Shown here in pieces: positions 31,450-40,896 of a DNA stretch of 64,000 nt. Made by a program: the position numbers and the translations under genes. Below the pieces are notes generated by a model that was not told where the DNA came from, did not search any database, and saw only the letters and a program-made list of their open reading frames with translations. This DNA comes from Euglena gracilis (Eukaryota > Euglenida > Euglenophyceae > Euglenales). Positions within the stretch are counted from its first letter, which is position 1, and every line of letters starts with the position of its first letter. The DNA is taken from contig CP154957.1 in assembly GCA_039621445.1 (NCBI GenBank), positions 19,732,714 through 19,796,713 of the forward strand, in the 5' to 3' direction.

Positions 31450-34400
31450 TTATTCCAAATCCGAACTGGTGGCCATATCAGCCTTCGACTTTCTTGACGC
31501 ATATACGTCTCTTAATTTACGATGGGGTCTCATCTCCCTCCCTGCCCCAAGCCGGGTCATTTTCCTCGATAGAGGACTTTTCAAAAACAGACTTCTGCCT
31601 TTTGCCTGAGGAATGTTCTTTTGAACTGTGATTTATATCGCGGTGACATTGGCTTGAGAGGGGAGATGTCGCATAGCGACTATTAGATGAATGGTGGTTA
31701 TATGATCCGCAATGCGAACATTTGGATCACGAGTGCAGATATTTACTGGTATCAAACCTTTTTTAGGATTTTTTCGATTGCGCAGATGATGAGGCTGATC
31801 CTCTTGGGTTGCGCTTTCGCGCTGCGGGATATGGACAATGGCAAGATATATGACCCTTTTGTTACACAAAAAGCACAGTTTGTCCGAAAGTTTTTCTGAA
31901 GTGCGCGAATTGCGCGATTTGGATTCCGCCATAGCTGTATGTGATAAGTGTGACACATTTTTTACAGAACTGACATGGACATCGGGTATTCCTGCTGCGG
32001 GGTTGCTCATATAAGCCGATTGTATTTGACCCAGAAGCTGTGATGGCTTCAACTGTTTGGAAACGCAGTTCCATCGCTCATCAAGCGTCAAAAAATGCCC
32101 TGCGAGTTCCTCGCGTTGAACTTATTTGATCAGTTTGGGTTGAAAGTGCAGTAATACTGCGTCGAATTGCTCTTTCACTTGGGTTTCGCCTAACGTGTCT
32201 ACTTCGGCTGCCAAAGAAAGCCATTTTGAGTACCATAGGTCTATCGACCTCCATTTTCGGTCATGGGGGGCATGTTGCCGCCATTTTTTCCCCAGAGTAA
32301 TTCTGGAAACCAAACTGAAACATGATGAAGCATATTGCTCAACCAAATCCTGAAAAGAAGTGCGCCTGCGAATGACCAATTGTCTGGCGCGCTCCTTTTC
32401 GTATTTTGGTAGACAATCTATGAATTCCATTTTGGCCACCTCCGGATTTTCGTCCTGGGTTGGTCCATTCAATTCCCAGTAGTACTCCCAGTCACGGAAA
32501 AACTGTTTCCATGTTGTTGGGTCACCGTCCCATTGGGGCTTCACCTTTTTCGCTTCGACTTCCATTTTTCTTTCATGTGGGGCACACTGCCTCCATTTAT
32601 TTTGAGAGTTATTCTGGACACCATAATGGAGCAAGAGGAGGCATATTGCTCCAAATTTTTTTGAAAATAAACGCGTCCTCGGAGAAGTGGATAACTAATT
32701 GTCTGGCGCGTTCTTTTTCGTCCCCAGGTAGGCAATCTATAAACTCCATTTTGATTACCTCTGGGTTTCCGTTATTGGTTGATCCTTTCAGATCCCAAAA
32801 ATATTCCCAATCACGTCAAAACTGTTTCCACGCTGTGGGGTCACCATCCCACTGGGGCTTCGTCTTTTGCGCGATAGGGATGATTCCTTTGATATGGCCC
32901 TTCGAATGGTATTCACATGGCCCTTCGGTGGTATTCAAGGAGGTTGGGCCTGGGCGCAAAACGGCACCACGCGCGGGTACCTCGATGGTTGCACCAAGTG
33001 TACTTTTGGGTGTATTTTGCGAATGCGCATTCGATATTCCACTTGGTGTACCATAGGTACCTTGCAAATCGCGAATGCGCGAATGGTGATGCTGATGCAT
33101 CTCAGGATCAATTCCATGTGCGGGAGTGCAGCTCATACCGCGACAAAGTTCATAATCCAAAAATTTTCGATTTCTTTGAGGGTTTTGCTTGGCTTTCTCT
33201 TGAAAACTAACCCCATCATCCAAAAAATGGTCCATTGGGACTGGTACAGCTGGGGGAGGGACTACTGCACGAGCAGAATCGTAATTTTGTGGCAATGTGC
33301 CAATGGGCTCTGCCACAGGTGCGCTATTAGTGTTTTTGTAGCTGTGATCTGCGGCATGTGTGCCTACAACACCCATATCGGGTTTTTGTTGTAAAAAACG
33401 TAATTTTGCGTGTACCTGATCCAGATTTTCTGTGAATTCACGAAAAATTTTCTCCGAATCATCGAGAATTTTCAGATGATCTGTGATTGCACCAATATCT
33501 TCCTGCAAACACTTAATACGCCTGCGGTGTTTGGATATATCGTCCAGAAGAGGGATTTTGTCAGAAAAAGACCAGAAATCTTGCGAGTTTTTCCAACACC
33601 ACTTTCCAAATACCGTAGTCGCACAGCTAGAGTGTGCACCGCTTCGAAAAAGACTCCAGTTGTGGAGATGGCTTGGAAGGAGGGACATTTTGCCGATTCC
33701 GCACATTGGCTCTTCCAAAAACACCGAAACTTGCCGGATGGCGCTGAGAAATCTTTTTTCGAGTTTTTTACTTGCTGATTCACTGTTTCAAAAGACATAT
33801 CGGACCGTCACAAAAATTTTTCCTGACTTGGTGATTATCATCACGCATATCAGCAGAAAATCGCTGAAATCTACATTATGTAAACATGGTACCGCATTGC
33901 GGTTCTGCAACTCCGCAGTTGCGGTTTGAATGCCAACAATATTATTCTGCCACCGTTGGTGGTAAACATTCTGCCTGCCTGCGATGTTTGCGACATGGGC
34001 GCAAAAACGTGTTATTTCAGCAGAATGTTCACCACACCTGCATGATTTTAGCTCCAACCAGGAAAGTCTTTCCTCCAATTGCTGCACATAAGTGCTGGAA
34101 GCGAAACCTTCACCAGGTTGGGTGTGCATATGGTGAAACTTTGCCGCTTCACGGCTCAGTTGCATAATGCGCTGATGTGCTTCCTTGAACGCAGCAGCTA
34201 GGGTATCGAACTGCTCCAAGGTAACAAAGCTCCCGTACCAGGATTTTTGTGTTCAAAAAGTGCCATTATCGGCTCCACTTTTGTAAACAAATTTTGCAAA
34301 CTATGTTGCATGTGCAAAAATGCCGCATCATTGCTGGATTGCATCTCACACAAATTTTCGCTCAGTCTGTGAGAGTTTTGTGCGGGTGTATCCTCCTTTG

Positions 34401-35103
34401 GAGGACATGCCAGCATGCGGTGAACCACATAAGTGGGTTGTTTGTCAATTGTGCCTGTAGGCACCGTTGCGAAATCCTGATGCAGAGAAGTACAACAAGA
34501 TGCCGGACTTTGCAGCAAAGGCTGATAATCACACTGGGCGATGGGTTGCTCGATACAGCCACCCGTCGATAGGCGTTGCACCCATTGCGCAGCAGGGTTA
34601 TCGCCTAAATCAAACACCGTTAGGTGTGGAAACTCCTGGGTGCGAGAATGCTCGATGGATCTCGATACCGTTAGGTGTTGCACCATTTGGGTGTTGGAAA
34701 GCTCTATAGAACTGGGAACGGTGGGGGAATCCTCTATAAAGCTGGGGGTTGGAGGTAATTGCTCGAAAGAGCTGGCCAATGTGGGGGGATGCTCGATAGA
34801 GCTGGACACCGTTAGGTGTGGCACCCATTGGGTGGGAGGTTGCTCGATAGAGCTGTGGGAAAGCGGGTAGGGGAGTGTTCGGTAGAGCTGAAAATTACGC
34901 TAAAGGGATGCTCAATAGAGCTGAAAGCTGTGGTGGGGGGGGTGCTCAATAGAGCTGGAAACCACTGGGGTGGTGGGATGCTCAATATAGCTGAAAGTTG
35001 CCCCATTTAGGGCCACACATCTGGGTTGGAGCGACAAAAATTCATCAAACTTTCTCAAAGAATTAATCAAAGCTTTTGATGTGTTGGTGCTTGAGCTCTG
35101 CAT
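31450..35103 (-). pseudogene. E2 gag (frameshifted)
   Basis: A start codon at 35103 opens MQSSSTNTSKALINSLRK, aligned with the TPIDYAALIGSLRG segment of the outer copy. It is followed by Ser/Glu/His repeats (SSIEHPPT), helical segments (EQFDTLAAAFKEAHQRI, QQLEERLSWLELKSC, PLLDDISKHRRRIKCLQED), the capsid-type block (KVKPQWDGDPTTWKQFFRDW), a zinc knuckle starting CFLCNK at about 31880 and a tail ending SSDLE, then TAA (31452-31450). Several frame changes. The stop position matches the gag ends of the outer element and E3. Confidence 0.8.
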
Positions 35104-35186
35104 ATTTTTTTTATTTGCAGAAACAAGCACAAGAAACCCCAAAAGGTCAGCAAAGGAACAAACCCAGAAGGTTGTGGCAGCGCATA

Positions 35187-35255
35187 CTGTGTATACTGCC
35201 CACAGTATGCCCAGTATACTGTGTATACTGTGCATACTGTATACTGTATATGTAG
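35187..35255. repeat. GTATACTG palindromic short repeat in the E2 leader
   Basis: Repeated gtatactg/cagtatac words between the primer site and the gag start of E2. The unit is near-palindromic, so the RNA leader could fold strongly. Confidence 0.7.
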
Positions 35256-35391
35256 CCTCCTGAAGCTTGTACCTGTGCTTCGAAGTTGGCTCCAAACAGC
35301 TCGTGGCTGCTTTGTAGCCTATAGGCTCAGCACCACCAACTGTTTGAAGTCACCTGTTAAGATAGGGGTGAGAAGGCGCGTAGGAAAGAAA

Positions 35392-35406
35392 CCGAATCTT
35401 CTACCA
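35392..35406 (-). promoter_or_regulatory. E2 primer-binding site
   Basis: Minus strand TGGTAGAAGATTCGG one base after the LTR. Related to the E3 site but with changes at several positions, so it may use a different tRNA or have decayed. Confidence 0.55.
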
Positions 35407-35407
35407 A

Positions 35408-35819
35408 GTGTACGTCCCCTGACTCTATTCCCACTTCCTGTCGGCATACTTAAACCCTCCCGTGGGAACAGAACCAGGCGAGTAACAAAAAAGAAAGTCT
35501 TTCACTTAACTGTTAGTTTTTATTGCCTTTGGGATTATGCAAAGCACAAGGCAAACCAGGTGTGATTTTGGAACTTCGGTTCCACAATTGTTCTCCAATC
35601 GGAGTGTTGAAATTGAAATTGCCTTTGATCAGGCAAATGAAATCATGAATGAAATAATACCACCTGTGAATGGAAAGGCAGATCCGAGATAGGATAGGCC
35701 ATTCCTAATTCTGCAATTTGTATTGCAGAACCCGGAATGGTGCTACCTGGCATGCCACTGTACATTCTGCAGATTGCTGCTATGCACACTGTCATGGTGT
35801 TCATGCTGCCTGGTACACA
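35408..35819 (-). repeat. E2 5' LTR
   Basis: Plus-strand ends GTGTACGTCCCC and CTGGTACACA. Flanked right by CATTCA. Confidence 0.85.
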
Positions 35820-35825
35820 CATTCA
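35820..35825. repeat. Target-site duplication, right (E2)
   Basis: CATTCA, identical to 29694-29699. Confidence 0.8.
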
Positions 35826-36167
35826 CAATACGCGCGCGAGTCGCTGGCTGGAATAGCAAGTCAGATCCTGGCGTTTACCCGGGGATACCCCCACAGGTTC
35901 CATGCAACCACCCCCGCCTGAATTTTTGGATCTGGCCGGCAATGTTGCCAGTTTGCTTCTGGGATATTGCATCGAGAAACCAACAGGATCGGCGTACGAT
36001 TACCCGATGGGTACACGCAAACCTGGAAATCTCCCGACTATGATGTTGATAAGCCTGAAAGGCAACTTGTAAATTTTGAACCTCCGATACTGGAGATAGT
36101 GGAAACTCCTGAAGGAGATCACGTTCGGGAGATCAGACCACCAACTCCCAGGAAATGGCCATCTGTG
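35826..36167 (+). pseudogene. Outer element: remnant of the novel 3' ORF (ORF Z end)
   Basis: The frame with GIPPQVPCNHPRLNFWIWPA and then CFWDI matches GMPPQVPANHPRWNYYIWPA and VFWENL of E3 ORF Z. Further on, KSPDYDVDKPERQLVNFEPP parallels PRIDMDNPDKDTLDLRPTE. It directly follows the protease remnant of the outer element once E2 is ignored, so pol and ORFs X and Y had been deleted before E2 arrived. Confidence 0.75.
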
Positions 36168-36345
36168 TGTTCCCGCCCGTGGGCGCCCGAGTTGTTTCAA
36201 AACGGCTTTCCGGCTATTCGGCCGCTGCGAGCGGCGAAAAAGCCGTGGAAAACGGCTGAAAAGCTGTGTTGAACGGCGAAGATGCCGTTTCTCCGTGCCC
36301 TTTTGGCGGAAAAGCCGTTTGGCCGGCAGCACTGGCGCAAAAGCC
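36168..36345. repeat. Left terminal inverted repeat and subterminal repeats of the DNA transposon
   Basis: TGTTCCCGCCC tip, then repeated AACGGCTTTCCGGC, GGCGAAAAAGCCG and GGCGGAAAAGCCG words in both orientations, matched inverted at the right end. In CACTA elements such subterminal words bind the transposase. Confidence 0.65.
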
Positions 36346-36359
36346 GGCTTTTTGTACTC

Positions 36360-36430
36360 CGTCGAGGAAAACCGACATGGGAGGTAGGGACACCGCGGGC
36401 GAAGCACAAAGGCCTTGTGAAACTGAGGCC
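36360..36430. repeat. Foldback family fragment
   Basis: GTCGAGGAAAACCGACATGG, GGGACACCGCGGGCGAAGCA and CAAAGGCCTTGTGA phrases shared with the copies at 16321, 20755, 61660 and 62330. Confidence 0.5.
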
Positions 36431-36842
36431 CCCCTTCTCTCTCTCCGCCCACGATGCAAAAAAAGCGCCCATTTTCTTTGCTGTGGCCTTTTTTTTAACA
36501 TGGCTGCCTTTCCCCGTTTGTTTCAACAACATATTTGCCAACCCCTCAACAAGGAAAAGCAACTCTCATCGCAAAGTGTTCGGGACAAAGTGTGGGACAA
36601 AACTGTTCTGTAGTTCTGGGACAAAAGTTCGGGACATCTTAAAAGAAGGGTTGCTGTCACTGGTGTGCCACCGCCACTTTGTTCTGCAACGAGTGCAGTA
36701 TAAGCTCTTGAAAAGAAGAAGCGTTTATCAGGTTCCTGCAGGCCGAATTGCACCATTTCTCGTTCAGCTGTCTGGCAGGGAAAAAAATCCCTCTACGAAA
36801 AAGAGGGGTCCAGAATGAGGCCCACAACCAGAACAAAACATG

Positions 36843-37170
36843 CATTGCACACATGGTGGCCATCATGGGGCATGATGGCATATGGCCATCCTGGGTTGTG
36901 ATGGCCATCAAGGGTCATGATGGACATCAAGGGTCATGATGGCAATCACAGGTCATGATGGCCAGAAGGGGTCATCATGGCCATCATGGATATTGATGGG
37001 CATCAAGGGTCATGATGGCCATCATGGGTCACGATGGCCATCATGGGTCATGATGGCCATATGGGTCAGGATGGCCATCATGGGTCATTATGGTCATCAC
37101 GTCATGAACACGGGTCAGGATGGGCATCATGGATCCATCAGGATGGCACATGGGTTGTGATGCACCTCAT
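36843..37170. repeat. Minisatellite, ~18 bp unit GGTCATGATGGCCATCAT
   Basis: About 17 imperfect units, each nearly palindromic around ATGGCCAT. It lies inside the transposon, between its left end and the transposase gene. Confidence 0.85.
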
Positions 37171-37499
37171 GACAACCATGGACAGAAAAATGGCACTAAA
37201 GTGCTAAGTGGGAGGCGAAAAAAACAAAAAAAGCAAATATCCCCAAACTGTAAAAACCAAATCCAACAGAAACATTTTTTTTTCAAGCGATTTGATGGAA
37301 GGAATTGAATAAACTCTTTACAATCAGGGGTTTTTTCAGACGGGGAGGAGGGGATCGGCAGACGCTTCTCCCATGCACCTCTTTGGGGGGGGGGGCTTAC
37401 TGCTGCCAGCCTCCCCCATGCAAAAAAAATGCAAAGGACGGCCAGAGCCGGAAGAAGAGGGCAAACACATTTGACTTTTCATTTTTTTTCATCCAATGT

Positions 37500-38204
37500 T
37501 CAAATAGCAGCATAGTTCACTTGGACGATCAGCAGCAACTCTGCTGCTGTCGTCAGAGACACCGCTGTCTTCGTCGTGCCCTTCGCCGTCCAGGTCCCCA
37601 CCGCCCCCAGGTGCCCCGCTCCGCTCTTGCTCCTCTGGAACTCTGGAAATCCCTCCGGGTTGAACTGTGGATTCCTCTGGAACTGCCTCTGCAGGTCCAA
37701 GAGCCACGGAAACAACTCCCTTGGCAGGCTTTTTGCCAGCTGGCTGGCTGGGGTTGCTGGTGGGCCATTGACGACCAAATTTTGAGGTTGAGTGCAAGGA
37801 CCTTCAGGCACGTCATCCACATCCACAGCTGCTGGTGCCTGTGCCGATAAAGATGGTGGCTGCACTGGTTCTTGTTCTTGGACATCAGTCGATTCTTCGA
37901 CTTGGATGTCCACATCCAAAGCCAAATCCTCAACGTCTGACAGTGTGGCATCATAATGGGAAATAAAGCAGATCGAGTGTTTTATGGTGTGGGCGGACTG
38001 GAAACCATGATGAGACCATGGATGAGAGGGCATGACCCTCCATTTCAGGCCCCCCCCCACCTGGCCGAAACCCTTGTAAGACCACATCCCCGGGATGTTG
38101 ATTTTTTTTGCACCCACCTGTGCTCTGGCCCTGTGTGGTTTTGAACTGCCTGTCCAGGAACCACAACCTGAACCCAGGTTGCCTCCTTTAGGGTTGTCTT
38201 CCAC
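37500..38204 (-). CDS. Hypothetical acidic frame, end of transposon gene
   Basis: Acidic, Pro/Glu/Val-rich (LSDVEDLALDVDIQVEESTD), then LFPWLLDLQRQFQRNPQFNP. It ends at a stop near 37500. The internal coding strand is minus; the plus-strand frames over it are shadows. No family recognised. Confidence 0.35.
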   Translation of the reverse strand: MEDNPKGGNLGSGCGSWTGSSKPHRARAQVGAKKINIPGMWSYKGFGQVGGGLKWRVMPSHPWSHHGFQSAHTIKHSICFISHYDATLSDVEDLALDVDIQVEESTDVQEQEPVQPPSLSAQAPAAVDVDDVPEGPCTQPQNLVVNGPPATPASQLAKSLPRELFPWLLDLQRQFQRNPQFNPEGFPEFQRSKSGAGHLGAVGTWTAKGTTKTAVSLTTAAELLLIVQVNYAAI

Positions 38205-40617
38205 ACATCCCTCCCTTCCGGATCAGGCGAACCATACTTGTACCGCAGTCGAAATACAAGTGTGGCCTTGTTGTTTCGCTTCTGCATGAGCTGCGAAACA
38301 AACTGGTACCCGCCCACCAAGGCACCATTCTTCTTCACCAGTACCTCCTCATGCTGGCGGAAAGGTGCTGGGGGAAGCACAAACTTGGGTGGCATTTAGA
38401 GCACGAATCTGAATGGGAGTTGAGATGCTGATTGTTTTTTTTGTTGTCTTTGTGCACATACCTTCATCTTCATTTCAGTTTCATAGGCACGGTATGCTGC
38501 TTGTTGGAATGTGTTTCTGGCACAACGTGACTTGCGTTCGCTTCTTGTCCGTTGTCGCTCAGCCAATAGTTCCCATCGGATCCGGTCCAGTTGTGAACTC
38601 AGGTGTTTGGGCAAAAGTTTGACATCCAAAAAGAAAACAGTTTTGTCACAAACATCCTTGGCTGCAATGTTTGAGAAAATCCCCAGGAACCATTTCGAAA
38701 TTGGTTTCCCGCTGAAAGCTGCAAATCTGCCTTGAACACTCTGTGCTTACCTTCAAGTCCATGACCAACAAACGGGAAGAGTATTGACCAAGTGGCGAGA
38801 AACTGACCTCAGAGTTCCAACGCCCTGGCGTAAACAACAAACAAACCCAGCAATCCAGTGAGCCCCATCCTTGCGGCCGGCAAATGTGGTCCAGCTGCCA
38901 GCCCGTTCGAAACGCAGCAAACCATCCCCCAAGCAGTTGGCTGGCAAACCAGGCAAATCGTCCAGCCCTCCCCACCCCCAGGGTTAAGGTTACCCTCACC
39001 CCCCCCCTATTTGGCTAATGGTCGGGCTCCTTCGGACCCCAATAAGGGGGAGGGACAATTAGGGGGGGTTACACCGGCCAATGGCCAATAAGCATGACCC
39101 CCCCCCCTAATTGGCTAATGGACCGTCCAACGGGAACCCCAATAAGCCAATTAGGAGGGGGGTGAGGGCAGATAAATGTGACAGAAAAAATGCAAACGGG
39201 AGGAACCCTGCAAGGGGCAGGTGTGAAGTCCAAACATGTATCCCAAACGGTGGCTGGCGCATGTAACGTAGCAAGTCTTTGCCGCATATCATTTGATATT
39301 TCTTTGAATCGTCTCCAGTCTTCAGCACCCACAATTTCCTGATATGCCAAATTAACCATGGCAGAACCGTCTTGAAGCAATGGCTGCAGATGCAGGCGTT
39401 GCCATTGTGGCACGTGAGGTCACAAACGCTGCAGCATGTAATTCCAGTTTGACTGCCGCCAATAATTCAGTGAAAGTGTAATTGCTTTTTTCTCTTCTTC
39501 CTCACCGCCGTCTGTTTTTGTCATACCCGTACAAGCTATCTGCCTTGCTTCAGTGGCAAACAGCTTGCCGTCAAGTAGGTGTAAGACGAGTGGTATGACA
39601 ATGTTGTGGAGGACGTTGTGTGCACCATGCATTGCATCTGGAAGAACTTGGGTTCGTGGAAGAGCTGTGAGAATTGCTGACGGCCGTGACGCTGTCTCCA
39701 ATTCTCGTGGGAGTGCATACCAGTTGGTGACCTCAGCGGGTGGTGCAGCACAAAAAGGGCAAATTTCCCGACCGGCTGCGGTTGCTGTGGGTCCATCTGC
39801 ACCTGTCACTTTATATTCCACCATGTGATCACCCACGAAGAAATTTCGTATTCGCAGTTTTTTTCCTCCAACAGTGGCTGTTGCAAATAGGGTGCGTTTC
39901 AAAGGGGTGTCTGGGCCAAGCAGGTTACATCTGTTTTCTTTTTTGTCCTCAGACGTCACAAACAACACATCAATGAAAAGCACCCTGCGAAAGCCTTCTA
40001 AATGCTCCAAAGCGGCATCAAAACCAGCTCCTTGAAGTAGGGCTTTCACAGAAGCCGTACTTTCTGTCCCCAGAAGAACGGCACAGTGAGCGTACCGCTC
40101 CACTGCATGCAACTTGAAATGTTGGTGTTTCCCCGTGAGGGCCATTGTTAAGGTGAGTTAATTTGTCTTCCATCGAGGAACACCATCAACACCCCAGCGT
40201 ACCCAAAGTTCACCTGGTTTCGGCCAGTCAGGTTGTGTCTACCCACTTTCCAATACGCTGAGTACGTGTGCCAATTTTTGCACAAGGTCCACACTCCCTG
40301 AAGGCCACCCACCAGAATATCGGCTCACGGGGCGTTCCATTTCTGGACCTTGCAAATACTCCCACGTTAGTTGAACACATGTCCACGGGACAGTTCTTCC
40401 CAATGCGACGTCATGTGTTGTTCGTCCGGATATGCCACAGTACCGTCGTTCAAAACACATGTCGATTGCGTTTTTTTTCCACATCGTCCACATACGGCTT
40501 GCGTTTGGTGTCAACAAGGACAATACGTCCTGGGGTGTGTTTGCGCCAGAAATTTTTTAAGCCTTCTCCACTGAGTTACACGACTAAATCCTGTCTTCTT
40601 GCTTCTTCGTGCCATGG
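37500..40617 (-). CDS. Transposase-like gene, CACTA/KDZ-type core (multi-exon or broken)
   Basis: Minus strand. ATG at 40617 opens a short basic frame (MARRSKKTGFSRVTQWRRLK). The core is 40145-39420: RNFFVGDHMVEYKVTG (first acidic residue of a GD motif), CPFCAAP (zinc pair) and LPDAMHGAHNVLHNIVIPLV. The last resembles the D-x-M-H...N-V box of CACTA Tnp2 and Plavaka/KDZ transposases. After an in-frame TGA (39422-39420) the same frame continues to 39150 (VPQWQRLHLQPLLQDGSAMV, then EIVGAEDWRRFKEISNDMRQ). Downstream frames 38629-38396, 38395-38045 and 38204-37500 may be further exons. It lies inside inverted terminal repeats. Family assignment rests on order and spacing of motifs; splice sites not resolved. 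Confidence 0.55.
38045..38629 (-). CDS. Hypothetical downstream part of transposon gene
   Basis: Two adjacent frames: 38629-38396, a basic helical segment (SSQLDRIRWELLAERQRTRS, ETEMKMKVCAQRQQKKQ), and 38395-38045 with FRQHEEVLVKKNGALVGGYQ and ATLVFRLRYKYGSPD. Protein-like, no family recognised. They could be separate exons or a second gene of the transposon. Confidence 0.4.
38993..39168. repeat. C-tract-tipped inverted repeat inside the transposon
   Basis: CCCTCACCCCCCCCCTATTT..GGCTAATGG at the left is mirrored by CCAATTAGGAGGGGGGTGAG at the right, with an internal copy CCCCCCTAATTGGCTAATGG at about 39100. A third flavour of the C-tract elements seen in the ABCC introns. Confidence 0.55.
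39420..40145 (-). CDS. Transposase core frame (241 residues)
   Basis: The most protein-like segment: an N-terminal mixed alpha/beta part (LEGFRRVLFIDVLFVTSEDK), the GD motif at about residue 105, CPFC at about 130 and the DAMHG box at about 170. Ends at TGA but the frame continues without another stop for about 90 codons, suggesting a nonsense mutation, an intron or a small indel. Upstream in another frame LWVRWGVDGVPRWKTN resembles the DGV-P motif preceding the catalytic core of Tnp2/KDZ proteins. Confidence 0.6.
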   Translation of the reverse strand: MALTGKHQHFKLHAVERYAHCAVLLGTESTASVKALLQGAGFDAALEHLEGFRRVLFIDVLFVTSEDKKENRCNLLGPDTPLKRTLFATATVGGKKLRIRNFFVGDHMVEYKVTGADGPTATAAGREICPFCAAPPAEVTNWYALPRELETASRPSAILTALPRTQVLPDAMHGAHNVLHNIVIPLVLHLLDGKLFATEARQIACTGMTKTDGGEEEEKKAITLSLNYWRQSNWNYMLQRL

Positions 40618-40724
40618 TTAAAAACTGAATGTCTTGCGCAGAATGTTTCCCATACGAAATAAGGAAATCCTTCAAAGCACAAAGGGAAGAAGCACCAGAC
40701 AAAAAGGGGAGAAATGCAGCAGTA

Positions 40725-40894
40725 TACGGCTAAAAAACCGAACTGCCGAAAATGAGTGGCAAAAAAGCCGAAAAACGAAAAGTGAACGGCATAATCGCCG
40801 AAATGCCAAAAAACAACGGCTAAAAAGCTGAAAAGCCGCAAAAAAATTGTCAAAAAGCCGAAAAGCCGAAATGAAACACTCATGGGCGGGAACA
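40725..40894. repeat. Right subterminal repeats and terminal inverted repeat of the DNA transposon
   Basis: Repeated GCCGAAAAGCCGAAA and GGCTAAAAAGCTGAAAAGCC words, then CTCATGGGCGGGAACA at the tip. Confidence 0.65.
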
Positions 40895-40896
40895 TG

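Larger units (their letters stand above)
29700..35819 (-). mobile_element. E2: gag-only LTR retrotransposon nested in the outer element
   Basis: 6,120 bp with LTRs of 408 and 412 bp, exact 6 bp target duplication CATTCA, primer site after the right-hand (5') LTR and polypurine tract before the left-hand (3') LTR. Internally it has gag and the C-terminal tail of the protease ORF only; the protease active site, pol and the X/Y/Z ORFs are missing. It shares its terminal domain organisation and gag with the outer element and E3, so it is a non-autonomous relative. The LTRs differ at many positions (including a small indel), so it is older than E3. Confidence 0.85.
36168..40894 (-). mobile_element. 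DNA transposon, 4.7 kb, CACTA/KDZ-like
   Basis: Inverted ends TGTTCCCGCCCGTGGG (left) and, inverted, TGTTCCCGCCCATGAG (right). Each is followed by a subterminal array of CGGCTTTTCGGC-like words (36195-36345 and 40725-40875). A TG dinucleotide flanks both ends (36166-36167, 40895-40896). Removing the element and one TG rejoins a reading frame in the host sequence (PPTPRKWPSV then PQIFPQAYR), which supports a 2 bp duplication. A transposase-like gene lies on the minus strand. Short duplication plus subterminal repeats fits the CACTA/Mirage/Chapaev group. A minisatellite and a foldback fragment sit in the left half. Confidence 0.7.

Noticed and set aside
36843-37170. CRISPR-like array
   Set aside because: Units are contiguous without unique spacers; an ordinary minisatellite in a eukaryotic locus.
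37305-37850. 181-codon plus-strand frame
   Set aside because: Antisense to the transposon gene's acidic frame; Leu/Cys/Arg-rich shadow.
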